Source: an uncultured Collinsella sp. (GTDB lineage: Bacteria > Actinomycetota > Coriobacteriia > Coriobacteriales > Coriobacteriaceae). From it: DNA of 13,108 nucleotides. Within the stretch, counting starts at the first letter, position 1; every line of letters starts with the position of its first letter. A model generated the notes under the pieces. The model worked only from the letters and a program-made list of their open reading frames with translations. It had not been told where the DNA came from and did not search any database. This document shows, piece after piece, positions 6,796 through 13,055 of the stretch. The translations under genes were made by a program, and so were the position numbers. The stretch covers positions 1 through 13,108 of the forward strand of contig USCS01000024.1 of the NCBI GenBank assembly GCA_900552875.1, read 5' to 3'.

Positions 6796-7626
6796 ATGGA
6801 TCGCAGTAAGGTACCCGCCGTCCTGTCCATCGCAGGATCAGATTCCAGCGGTGGTGCCGGCATTCAGGCCGACATCAAGACCATCACGGCGCACCGCCTG
6901 TATGCCGAGACGGCCATCACCGCTATCACCGCACAGAACACCCTGGGCGTCACCGCCGTACAGAACATCTCCCCGGATATTGTCGCCGCGCAAATCGATG
7001 CCGTTTTTGACGATATCCGACCCAGCGCCGTCAAGATCGGCATGGTTTCCTCTGCCGAGATTATCGAGGTTATCGCCGACCGCCTGGGCGCCTGGGACGC
7101 ACAAAATATCGTCGTCGACCCCGTCATGGTCGCCACCTCGGGCGCTCGCCTGATCGCAGAGGACGCCGCCGAAGCGCTTACACGCCGCCTGTTCCCACTG
7201 GCGACCGTCATCACGCCCAATATTCCCGAGGCCATGGCGCTGCTCGATTACGAGGTCGATTCCGAGCGCACGCAGCAAAATGCCGCTATGCTCCTCACCC
7301 GCCGCTTTGGGTGCGCGTCTCTCGTTAAGGGCGGGCATTTTGTCAACGAGGCCAACGATGTGCTAGCAGAGCCCGCACCGCTCGATGACGAGGGCAACCA
7401 CCTGGGCGATCCGCTCACCACGTGGTTCCGCCACAAGCGCATCGAGACCGGCAACACGCATGGTACCGGCTGCACGCTTTCGTCCGCCATCGCCTGTGCG
7501 CTGGCCCAGGGTATGGATCTTGCCGATGCCGTCAACGCCGGCAAGGCCTACCTAACGGGCGCCCTCGCCGCCGGCCTTGACATGGGCAAAGGCTCCGGCC
7601 CTGTCAACCACATGTGGCAGTATTAA
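6796..7626 (+). CDS. thiD: Hydroxymethylpyrimidine/phosphomethylpyrimidine kinase ThiD
   Basis: ThiD phosphorylates HMP to HMP-P and HMP-P to HMP-PP, which ThiE then joins to the thiazole. It belongs to the ribokinase-like (PfkB-related) fold. The substrate-binding loop GSDSSGGAGIQAD is at residues 14-26; TAITAQNTLGV, DPVMVATSG, TPNIPEA, KGGH and the catalytic anion-hole GTGC (223-226) follow in the normal order. The length of 276 residues is typical for stand-alone ThiD, with no fused ThiE or ThiN domain. The start is supported by AAGGGAG (6784-6790), 5 bases before the ATG. It lies 177 bases after thiC and appears to have its own promoter, so only thiC is directly under the visible riboswitch. 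No oddity is seen in the sequence. Confidence 0.96.
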   Translation: MDRSKVPAVLSIAGSDSSGGAGIQADIKTITAHRLYAETAITAITAQNTLGVTAVQNISPDIVAAQIDAVFDDIRPSAVKIGMVSSAEIIEVIADRLGAWDAQNIVVDPVMVATSGARLIAEDAAEALTRRLFPLATVITPNIPEAMALLDYEVDSERTQQNAAMLLTRRFGCASLVKGGHFVNEANDVLAEPAPLDDEGNHLGDPLTTWFRHKRIETGNTHGTGCTLSSAIACALAQGMDLADAVNAGKAYLTGALAAGLDMGKGSGPVNHMWQY

Positions 7627-7641
7627 GATTCGCAGCCCAAG

Positions 7642-7674
7642 CCACCGCAAAGGGGACAGGCACCTTTGCGGTGG
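7642..7674 (+). repeat. Perfect 12-bp palindrome after thiD (left bracket of repeat cluster)
   Basis: CCACCGCAAAGG (7642-7653) and CCTTTGCGGTGG (7663-7674) are perfectly complementary around the loop GGACAGGCA. No T-tract follows, so it is a poor classical terminator, though it may end or stabilise the thiD transcript. Its left half resembles the left half of the hairpin at 7916-7950, in the same orientation. Confidence 0.7.
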
Positions 7675-7686
7675 TTCCCACAAACA

Positions 7687-7902
7687 TCTCGATCCGTAAC
7701 AGTTAGAGTCCATTTTTCGGCCCACCTGTTACAGATTGAGACATTCAAATTCCGCTGAGAAGATAATCTCGGTCTGTAACAGTAACTCGGCGAAATCGAC
7801 CCTAGATGTTACGGATCGAGACAAACGACCGATATCGACCTAAATAATCTCAATCTGTAACATCTAGCACGTTTTCGGCCTTACAACTGTTACAGATCGA
7901 GA
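7687..7902. repeat. Cluster of three 55-bp palindromic elements in alternating orientation (BIME-like)
   Basis: A 15-16 base arm with consensus TCTCGATCTGTAACAG occurs six times, alternating strand: forward at 7687, 7767 and 7848; reverse ending at 7741, 7821 and 7902. Arm starts are about 40 bases apart and complete hairpins repeat every 80-81 bases (7687-7741, 7767-7821, 7848-7902), with 25-26 base linkers. The 23-25 base loops are related: loops one and three share TTTTCGGCC, while loop two carries a similar string on the opposite strand, so the middle element is inverted. No ORF of note is present. This fills most of the 332-base gap between thiD and the SGNH hydrolase gene. It resembles clustered REP/BIME repeats in layout; identity with a named family is not established. 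Confidence 0.85.
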
Positions 7903-7915
7903 CAAAGCAACGAAA

Positions 7916-7950
7916 CAAGCCGCCGCAAGGGGAACTTCTGTGGTGGCTTG
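7916..7950 (+). repeat. 12-bp hairpin, right bracket of the repeat cluster
   Basis: CAAGCCGCCGCA (7916-7927) pairs with TGTGGTGGCTTG (7939-7950), using two G-U pairs in plus-strand RNA; the same positions are A-C mismatches on the minus strand. The left part CAAGCCgCCGCAAGGGGA is nearly identical to CAAGCCaCCGCAAaGGGGA at 7639-7656. It sits immediately past the stop codon of the minus-strand hydrolase gene. It lacks a clear T-tract in either direction. Confidence 0.6.
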
Positions 7951-7958
7951 GGGTCGCG

Positions 7959-8618
7959 CTACTCACCGAGCATCTCTTGGAGCTTGGCTGCCACGGCATG
8001 TCCCAAGCTCTCGTGGCTTTCGGGCATCATATGCAGATAGTCGATATCGCCCGGCTCGGCAAACTCCGCTGCATTCAAAAAGTCGCAGCCAAACTGCTCA
8101 GCCACATGCGCGTAGTACTCACCAAAATGTTCCGAGGCTTCTACGGAATGCTCGTCAAAATCGGTCATATATACGTCGGCGATCTGCGGCTTAATCTTGA
8201 TAGGCGCCATCAGCAGAATGCGCGGACAAGGCGCAGCGTCGGTCCACGGAAACGCGCGGACGGCGCGAATCAGCGCCATGGCGCCACGGGCGATATCGGA
8301 AGCTGTCACGTTAAAGACCGTCTTACAGTCGTTGGTGCCCAGCATGATCACAATGGCGTCCAGCGGCTTATGGGCCTCGAGCAGCATCGGAAGTGCGCGG
8401 ATGCCGTTAAGATTGGTGTCCAGATGGCACATGTCGTCGCGTACCGTCGTGCGGCCGTTGAGGCCTTCTTCAATTACATGCCAGCCCTCGCCTAAGTCAC
8501 GTTGGGCCACGCCACACCAGCGCACATCCCGCGCATAGCGCACCGCGGTGCCGTCGCGCATGCCCGCCGGATCGTAACCATAGGTGTTGCTGTCGCCAAA
8601 GCATAGAACGTTTTTCAT
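7959..8618 (-). CDS. SGNH/GDSL-family hydrolase (esterase-like)
   Basis: The product is a predicted serine esterase, lipase or deacetylase of the SGNH fold. Its 219 residues show all four blocks: FGDSNT with nucleophile S10 in block I, EGLNGRTT with G52 and N54 in block II, GTND (94-97) with N96 in block III, and the D193-x-x-H196 dyad (DIDYLH) in block V. No signal peptide is seen, so it is probably cytoplasmic. The FGDSNTYGYDP start resembles the arylesterase-type subgroup, and natural substrates in that subgroup are mostly unknown. The ATG is preceded by AAGGAAGG on the minus strand. That site lies directly behind the terminator hairpin of the upstream PARG-like gene, with no clear promoter between, so expression may rely on read-through. 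The substrate cannot be named. Confidence 0.9.
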   Translation of the reverse strand: MKNVLCFGDSNTYGYDPAGMRDGTAVRYARDVRWCGVAQRDLGEGWHVIEEGLNGRTTVRDDMCHLDTNLNGIRALPMLLEAHKPLDAIVIMLGTNDCKTVFNVTASDIARGAMALIRAVRAFPWTDAAPCPRILLMAPIKIKPQIADVYMTDFDEHSVEASEHFGEYYAHVAEQFGCDFLNAAEFAEPGDIDYLHMMPESHESLGHAVAAKLQEMLGE

Positions 8619-8637
8619 CGTAAGCCCTTCCTTTTAG

Positions 8638-8672
8638 TAAAAAGCCGGCGGGAGCAGCCTCTCCCGCCGGCT
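8638..8672 (-). terminator. Intrinsic terminator of the PARG-like gene
   Basis: Read on the minus strand, AGCCGGCGGGAG and CTCCCGCCGGCT form a perfect 12-bp stem (8643-8672) with a six-base loop, followed by five T's (8643-8639). It stands 26 bases after the stop codon of the PARG-like gene and about 20 bases before the start of the SGNH hydrolase gene. Confidence 0.9.
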
Positions 8673-8697
8673 CGACCTATCTGTCAACACGTACCGG

Positions 8698-9813
8698 TTA
8701 CAGGTACTTGCGCCAATCGTCCTCGTCCTCATCATCCTCGGTAGCAGCCTGGGCCTGCTCGGCGGCGCGAGCTGCCGCAGCGCGAGCGGCAACCTGAGCA
8801 TAGGACTCCTCGTTGCGCTCGGGGAAGTTTGCCAGCACGTGCTCGAACTTGGCAAAATCCTCATCCCAGCGCGTAGAAGGCACGGCAAAGAAGACTTGCT
8901 TGACCTTAAAGTCGCCCGACGCGAGCTCCTTGCGGAAGAGCTCGGCCACGGCCTCTGCGTCAAAGCCGTTGTTGTCGCAGCCCCAAGCACCCAGCACGAG
9001 CTTCTCGCGACCCAGCTCGTCGCAGATGGCAAGCACAAAGCGAATGCGGTCGCGCAGGGCATCCAGCAGAGCATCGTCGCTCACGCGATACTCCTGGCGG
9101 GCGCGCTTAACGTTGGGCGCGGCGGCCACGATCACGTCGGCGTATGCATGCACGTGGTTGCGGTCGAAGCGCACCGCAGGCACCACTAGGGCGCGGTTAC
9201 GATAGAGCTCGCAGTTGATGTTGCGGCGACGGTTCTCGCCGTACCATTTGCGCTGCTTATCGAGAACGTTGTACAGATACGAATCGGCGCACAGTGTGGC
9301 CTCCTGGCCCAGATAACCCTGAATATAGCCACCGCCCGGGTTGGTGAACGAGGCAAAGGCGAGCACGGCCATGTCGCAGAACTGCGCATAGCCACGACCG
9401 TTGTCCAAGATGGCCTGCGTGGCGGAGGCATCGAGCACGGTGACCTCAGGCAGAGACGCAGCAGGCTCCTCAGCAGGCGCGGACTCAGCTTCGGCGATTT
9501 CCTCGGCAGGCTCCTCGACGGGCTCAGGAGCTGCCTCGGTCTCGGCAGCCTCCGCGCCCTCGACGTCCTCGGCAACCTGTTCTTCGGTGGCCACAGCACT
9601 CTGAACCTTGGCCTTCATCGCCGAGACAAAGCCGGCAGGCATACCGTCAAACTCGCGAACACCGGCAAGCGAACGCTCGATATCCTTGGCGCACGCTTCG
9701 GACACAGTTGCCACGTGACGCTCGGCGGCCTTGGCACGGGCCTCGCGCTTGGGATTGGGCTGACCCGCTCGGTTGGACCTGCGGTTACGGTTCCTGTTGT
9801 CGACGTCTGCCAT
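8698..9813 (-). CDS. TIGR02452/DUF2263 family, microbial PARG-like macrodomain protein with variant catalytic motif
   Basis: This family is related to bacterial poly(ADP-ribose) glycohydrolases, which bind ADP-ribose in a macrodomain. The product has 371 residues. Residues 1-30 are basic and Arg/Asn-rich. Residues about 30-72 form a helical N-terminal part. Residues 73-120 are a low-complexity Ala/Glu/Pro stretch that looks disordered. The catalytic domain covers about 121-345, with NPGGGYIQGYLGQEATLC (158-175), VLDKQRKWYGENRR, VHAYADVIVAAAPN and LVLGAWGCDNNGFD (272-285). The C-terminus is acidic (EDDEDEDDWRKYL). The PARG signature is GGG-X6-8-QEE; here it reads GGG-X7-QEA, so the second glutamate, catalytic in characterised enzymes, is A172. 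It may bind ADP-ribose without hydrolysing chains, or use another residue. The start follows AAAGGTGA on the minus strand. A terminator follows the gene. Confidence 0.85.
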   Translation of the reverse strand: MADVDNRNRNRRSNRAGQPNPKREARAKAAERHVATVSEACAKDIERSLAGVREFDGMPAGFVSAMKAKVQSAVATEEQVAEDVEGAEAAETEAAPEPVEEPAEEIAEAESAPAEEPAASLPEVTVLDASATQAILDNGRGYAQFCDMAVLAFASFTNPGGGYIQGYLGQEATLCADSYLYNVLDKQRKWYGENRRRNINCELYRNRALVVPAVRFDRNHVHAYADVIVAAAPNVKRARQEYRVSDDALLDALRDRIRFVLAICDELGREKLVLGAWGCDNNGFDAEAVAELFRKELASGDFKVKQVFFAVPSTRWDEDFAKFEHVLANFPERNEESYAQVAARAAAARAAEQAQAATEDDEDEDDWRKYL

Positions 9814-9879
9814 AAGTGGTCACCTTTCTCGGTCTCTGCCGCTATCGGCTTTTCCCATCCATGATACCCCGCCGCGTAC

Positions 9880-9905
9880 AAAAAAGACGGCCCCGAAGGA
9901 CCGCC
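9880..9905 (-). terminator. Intrinsic terminator of the BI-1 family gene
   Basis: On the minus strand GGCGGTCC-TTCG-GGGCCGTC forms an 8-bp stem with two G-U pairs and a UUCG tetraloop (9905-9886), followed by six T's (9885-9880). It lies about 46 bases after the stop codon of the BI-1 family gene. The 9814-9951 gap otherwise holds only a possible -10 (TATCAT, minus strand, 9861-9866) for the PARG-like gene. Confidence 0.9.
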
Positions 9906-9951
9906 TTTCGCATCGATTTGCACGCACGGCAAGCACCGCCGCAATTCGCCA

Positions 9952-10647
9952 CTAGTCGCGACGGCCGAGGATGTTCAGAATGCGCAGGAACACGTTGATA
10001 ATATCCACGAACAGGTTAGAGGCCATGAGCACGGCGTTGGGCAGCGTAGGCGGCACCGTCGTGGCAACATAGGTGTCGTAGCCAATAAAGCCAGCGAACA
10101 CCACAATCACGATCAGGTCGGTGATGGACTGCGAAACGCCCATGAACATCAGCACGATCTCAACCAGAATAGTGGCGAGCAGAATACCAAAACCGATGCC
10201 ATACACACGCTGGAAAAACTTGGGGAAGGTCACGCCAAGCGCGCCAAAGACAAAGGTGATGGCGGCCGTGGCGATAAAAGCGGTGTTGATGGTGGGCAGG
10301 TCATAGTTGGCAAGGCCAAACGACGCGGTCAGGCCAAAGGTACTCGCAAAGATTACGTAGCCCACAAGGGACAGGCCCACGGACTGCTTGCTGGCGGCGG
10401 CCGACATCATGACCATGCCGACGATGGTCAAAATAAACGAGCCAAAGACCAGCGGCAAGGCGGCGCCGCTCATCATCATGCGCGCAAACGACATGGTGCT
10501 CGTAAAGTAGGCGCCGGCGCCCATGGCGCAAAAGCCCAAGAAGATCAGGGCAGACATGGCGAGATTGTACGCGCGCGGCGACATCTCCTTGGCGCGGCTT
10601 GCGCCGCTCTCGACGGGGCCGTTCTGATAGCCCTGGATATCGTTCAT
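9952..10647 (-). CDS. Bax inhibitor-1 / YccA family integral membrane protein
   Basis: BI-1 family proteins are multi-pass membrane proteins; the Bacillus member YetJ is a pH-sensitive calcium leak channel. This 231-residue product has a polar N-terminus (about 25 residues) and about seven hydrophobic segments from residue 27 to 225. The family C-terminal signature is well kept: GFIGYDTYVA (187-195), LPNAVLMASNLFVDIINVFLRIL and a charged end GRRD. D191 and D215 are 24 residues apart, the same separation as the pH-sensing aspartate pair (D171/D195) of YetJ, which suggests the same gate. The start at 10647 is chosen because GAAAGGAC precedes it on the minus strand; an in-frame ATG 24 bases upstream lacks a site. 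A terminator ends the gene. It lies downstream of a small unknown gene, separated by a long inverted repeat. Physiological role by homology only. Confidence 0.93.
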   Translation of the reverse strand: MNDIQGYQNGPVESGASRAKEMSPRAYNLAMSALIFLGFCAMGAGAYFTSTMSFARMMMSGAALPLVFGSFILTIVGMVMMSAAASKQSVGLSLVGYVIFASTFGLTASFGLANYDLPTINTAFIATAAITFVFGALGVTFPKFFQRVYGIGFGILLATILVEIVLMFMGVSQSITDLIVIVVFAGFIGYDTYVATTVPPTLPNAVLMASNLFVDIINVFLRILNILGRRD

Positions 10648-10674
10648 ACTTCGTCCTTTCAAAAAGCGCACGAC

Positions 10675-10739
10675 AGCGCCGTAGGTAACAAGATTCCTGC
10701 CATTGTACCCGAATGCCGCACGTCCTTACCTACGGCGCT
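10675..10739. repeat. Perfect 14-bp inverted repeat spanning a gene end and the next leader
   Basis: AGCGCCGTAGGTAA (10675-10688) and TTACCTACGGCGCT (10726-10739) are exact complements with 37 bases between. The right arm encodes the last residues and the TAA stop of the minus-strand gene 10726-11064; the left arm is in the leader of the BI-1 gene. In minus-strand RNA the stem is followed nine bases later by five T's, so it may act as a partial terminator or attenuator. A TACAAT -10 candidate (minus strand, 10702-10707) lies in the loop. Confidence 0.6.
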
Positions 10740-11064
10740 CGCCCTCAAGCGTACGATCAAAGGCCCAGACCCACCAACGCATCACGTGTGTCTGCGAGCC
10801 GTCTGCCCGCTCGCGCGTCTGGTCCTCCAGATACAACTCGGTCGCGTGCCCGCCAAAACGCACCTTATATGTTGCCGTACGGATGCCGTGGACCATCAGG
10901 CCAAACCCGGTGGTCGAGATAATTTCGTCGATCGTAAAACAACGGCCGTCGACCCAGCAGACGGTGACCGGCACGACTTGTCCGCCCGCGAGGATGCGAG
11001 CCACGACGTCCACATACTGCTTGTGTACGCGCCGAGTTTTGCCGTCTGTCTGTCGATATTCCAT
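10726..11064 (-). CDS. Small conserved-looking protein of unknown function
   Basis: I do not recognise this 112-residue protein with certainty. It starts MEYRQTDGKTRR and contains a run of alternating strands (VVPVTVCWVDGRCFTIDEI, ATYKVRFGG, ELYLEDQ) ending HVMRWWVWAFDRTLEGERRR. The pattern 'W-x-D-G-R-x-F-x-I-x-E-I' with a late Trp-rich strand recalls the small beta-rich DUF6504-type proteins of actinobacteria, but that is only a guess. No signal peptide or membrane segment is seen; cytoplasmic location is likely. The frame is open further upstream, with other ATGs at 11085 and 11151. The start at 11064 is preferred because a well-formed promoter ends 7 bases before it, implying a leaderless message; AGGAGG one base before the ATG is too close to act as a normal site. 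It may be co-transcribed with the BI-1 gene. Confidence 0.7.
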   Translation of the reverse strand: MEYRQTDGKTRRVHKQYVDVVARILAGGQVVPVTVCWVDGRCFTIDEIISTTGFGLMVHGIRTATYKVRFGGHATELYLEDQTRERADGSQTHVMRWWVWAFDRTLEGERRR

Positions 11065-11071
11065 GCCTCCT

Positions 11072-11101
11072 ATTATCGAACGCATGTTTGCATGTTGTAA
11101 A
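11072..11101 (-). promoter_or_regulatory. Promoter of the small gene, apparently giving a leaderless transcript
   Basis: On the minus strand TTTACA (11101-11096) and GATAAT (11077-11072) each match five of six consensus bases with an 18-base spacer. Transcription would start 7-8 bases after the -10, that is at the A of the ATG at 11064 or one base before it. Confidence 0.55.
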
Positions 11102-11252
11102 GCGAACAGACTGTGGTTTTGGAGTGTCGTAGTAATCGCACGTGTCCGCATGGCGTGTTAGCAAAAAGAACACCCGCGGTCAACAGGGCTAATATTCAAT
11201 TTTAGTGCCAAAAAGTTCACTTCTCCCATCAGAACTCGGTAAAGAGACCCGC

Positions 11253-11284
11253 AGGAGGTGATACGATTTATCATGTTTTTGTAA
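11253..11284 (+). promoter_or_regulatory. Perfect Shine-Dalgarno and minimal leader ORF upstream of pit
   Basis: AGGAGGTGAT (11253-11262) complements ten bases of the 16S rRNA 3' end, yet the nearest start is ATG TTT TTG TAA (11273-11284), a three-codon ORF; a GTG at 11258 would give eight codons in the same frame. The frame is that of pit, so the TAA at 11282 separates this start from the pit ATG at 11315. The pit ATG itself has only a weak site (GAGAAAG). A leader-peptide or ribosome-standby role is possible. The rest of 11102-11252 shows no clear promoter. Confidence 0.45.
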
Positions 11285-11314
11285 CGTGTCTGCAAACTTC
11301 GAGAAAGCCCATAT

Positions 11315-12364
11315 ATGGACGTAACGTTCTCAACCTTCCTCGGCCAAATTGTGTCGAACCCAGTCCTTGCCGTCACCGTGATCCTCGCGTTGGGCGCCAT
11401 CTTCGTCAATGGATGGACCGACGCGCCCAACGCCATCGCGACCTGCGTCACTACGCGTTGCATGCCCGCCCGCGCCGCCATTCTCATGAGCGCCGCATTC
11501 AACTTCCTCGGCGTGCTCATCATGACGCACTTTAATGCGAGCGTCGCCAACACCATCTCACATATCGTCGACTTTGGCGGAAACAGCACCATGGCGCTCG
11601 CCTGCCTATGCGCGGCGCTGTTCTCCATCGTCGTCTACGGTGCCACAGCGTCGCGTTTTGGCATCCCCACCTCGCAAAGCCACAGCCTTATCGCCGGCCT
11701 GACCGGTGCCGCTATCGCCCTCGGCGGCGCGAGCAGCGTCAACGTCCACGAGTGGATGAAGGTCATCTACGGCCTGGCGCTCTCCATCGGCCTGGGCTTT
11801 GTCATGGGCTGGGTCCTGTGCAAACTCGTCTCGATTCTTTTCGCCGCCGCCAACAGGCGACGTGCCAATGTCTTCTTTAAATACGCTCAGATCGCGAGCG
11901 CCGCGGCCATGAGCTTTATGCACGGCGCGCAGGATGGACAGAAGTTCATCGGCGTGCTCTTTTTAGGCGTGGCCTTCGCAAACGGCCAGACCAGCGTCGG
12001 CGATGCCGGCATCCCCATCTGGATTATGCTGCTGTGCTCGGCCACTATGAGTATCGGTACCAGCGTGGGCGGTGAGCGCATCATCAAGTCCGTCGGCCAG
12101 AGCATGGTTAAGCTCGAGAAGTATCAGGGCTTCTCCGCCGACCTCGCGGGCGCCGCGAACCTGCTGCTTGCCACCCTTACCGGCATCCCCGTGTCCTCCA
12201 CACACATCAAGACCTGCGCCATCATGGGCGTCGGTGCCGTCAAGCGCTTCTCGGCCATCAACTTCGGAGTCGTCAAGGACATGATGTTCACCTGGTTCTT
12301 CACCTTCCCCGCCTGCGGACTCATCAGCTTTGTCATGGCCAAGCTGTTCATGATGTTCCTCTAA
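11315..12364 (+). CDS. pit: PiT family inorganic phosphate transporter
   Basis: This is a low-affinity, cation- or proton-coupled phosphate (or metal-phosphate) importer of the PF01384 family in the cytoplasmic membrane. The 349-residue protein is the compact bacterial form without a long central loop. It shows the two-fold internal repeat: NGWTDAPNAIAT (32-43) and GIPTSQSHSLIAG (from 116) in the first half; HGAQDGQKFIG (203-213) and GIPVSSTHIKTCAIMGVG (from 290) in the second. About nine or ten hydrophobic segments are visible. The start at 11315 is the only ATG, GTG or TTG between the in-frame stop at 11282 and the first conserved segment, and GAGAAAG stands 8 bases before it, a weak site. 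The DUF47 gene follows after 67 bases and is very probably co-transcribed. Whether phosphate is driven by H+ or Na+ cannot be told. Confidence 0.95.
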   Translation: MDVTFSTFLGQIVSNPVLAVTVILALGAIFVNGWTDAPNAIATCVTTRCMPARAAILMSAAFNFLGVLIMTHFNASVANTISHIVDFGGNSTMALACLCAALFSIVVYGATASRFGIPTSQSHSLIAGLTGAAIALGGASSVNVHEWMKVIYGLALSIGLGFVMGWVLCKLVSILFAAANRRRANVFFKYAQIASAAAMSFMHGAQDGQKFIGVLFLGVAFANGQTSVGDAGIPIWIMLLCSATMSIGTSVGGERIIKSVGQSMVKLEKYQGFSADLAGAANLLLATLTGIPVSSTHIKTCAIMGVGAVKRFSAINFGVVKDMMFTWFFTFPACGLISFVMAKLFMMFL

Positions 12365-12431
12365 TCAAACCGAACGTCCATCCGGACCGTAACACTTCGC
12401 CCACCCGTCTTCGCCTCGAAAGGACCCACCC

Positions 12432-13055
12432 ATGGCAAAGAAACCCGATTCGTTCTACTTTGACAACTACGTCGCTTGCGCCGACCTCGCCGTCCAGGCC
12501 GCAGAGCTGCTCACCAAGATTTTTGAGAACTTCGATCCCGCGCAGATTCACGACATGCTCAATAAGATGCATGCGATTGAGCATGCGGCAGACAAGAAGC
12601 ACCACGAGCTCGAAGACGCCCTGCTCACCGCCTTTATCACCCCGCTCGAGCGCGAGGATCTGGATCTGATGAGCTGCGCGCTCGACACCGTGCTCGACCG
12701 CATCGAGGGCGTCGTGCAGCGCGTCTACTTCACCAACATCCAGAGCATCCATCCCGACGCCATCGTCATCGCCCACAAGGTGACTGACGCCTGCCGCGCC
12801 ATGAAAGACCTGATGGTCGAGCTGCCCAACTACCGCAAGTCCAAGACCCTGCGCGAGCTCGTCATCCAGATCAACACCATCGAGTCCGAGGCCGACGAGC
12901 TCTACATCAACGCCATGCGCAACCTGCACGTTAACGGCAAGGACCCGCTCGAGGTCATCGCTTGGCGTGACGTGTACGCCTTCCTGGAGTACTGCGCCGA
13001 CTGCTGCGAGAATGTGGCCGATGTTGTGGATTCGATTGTCATGAAGAACAGTTAA
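12432..13055 (+). CDS. DUF47 / PhoU-like Pit accessory protein
   Basis: PhoU_div (PF01865, DUF47) proteins are all-helical, PhoU-like partners commonly encoded next to PiT transporters and thought to regulate them. The 207-residue length is typical. The sequence is helical throughout with repeated E-x3-D style metal-binding motifs: IEHAADKKHHEL (70-residue region), PLEREDLDLM, IESEADELY, and the C-terminal block VYAFLEYCADCCENVADVVDSIVMK. The ATG follows GAAAGGAC. It lies 67 bases after pit on the same strand with no visible terminator between, so one operon is likely. The final 53 bases of the window after its stop show no T-tract terminator. The extra cysteines (YCADCCENVAD) in the last helix are a small variation on the family motif. 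Assignment is secure; how it controls PiT is not known from sequence. Confidence 0.93.
   Translation: MAKKPDSFYFDNYVACADLAVQAAELLTKIFENFDPAQIHDMLNKMHAIEHAADKKHHELEDALLTAFITPLEREDLDLMSCALDTVLDRIEGVVQRVYFTNIQSIHPDAIVIAHKVTDACRAMKDLMVELPNYRKSKTLRELVIQINTIESEADELYINAMRNLHVNGKDPLEVIAWRDVYAFLEYCADCCENVADVVDSIVMKNS

Noticed and set aside
7687..7902. CRISPR array
   Set aside because: The repeats are only 15-16 bases, alternate in orientation, and the intervals resemble each other; no cas genes are present.
10648..10671. ATG at 10671 as the start of the BI-1 family protein
   Set aside because: The extra eight residues (MRFLKGRS) are encoded by the ribosome binding site of the ATG at 10647, and no site precedes 10671.
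12348..12929. 193-codon minus-strand frame opposite the DUF47 gene
   Set aside because: Antisense shadow of a conserved gene with no start signal and biased composition.
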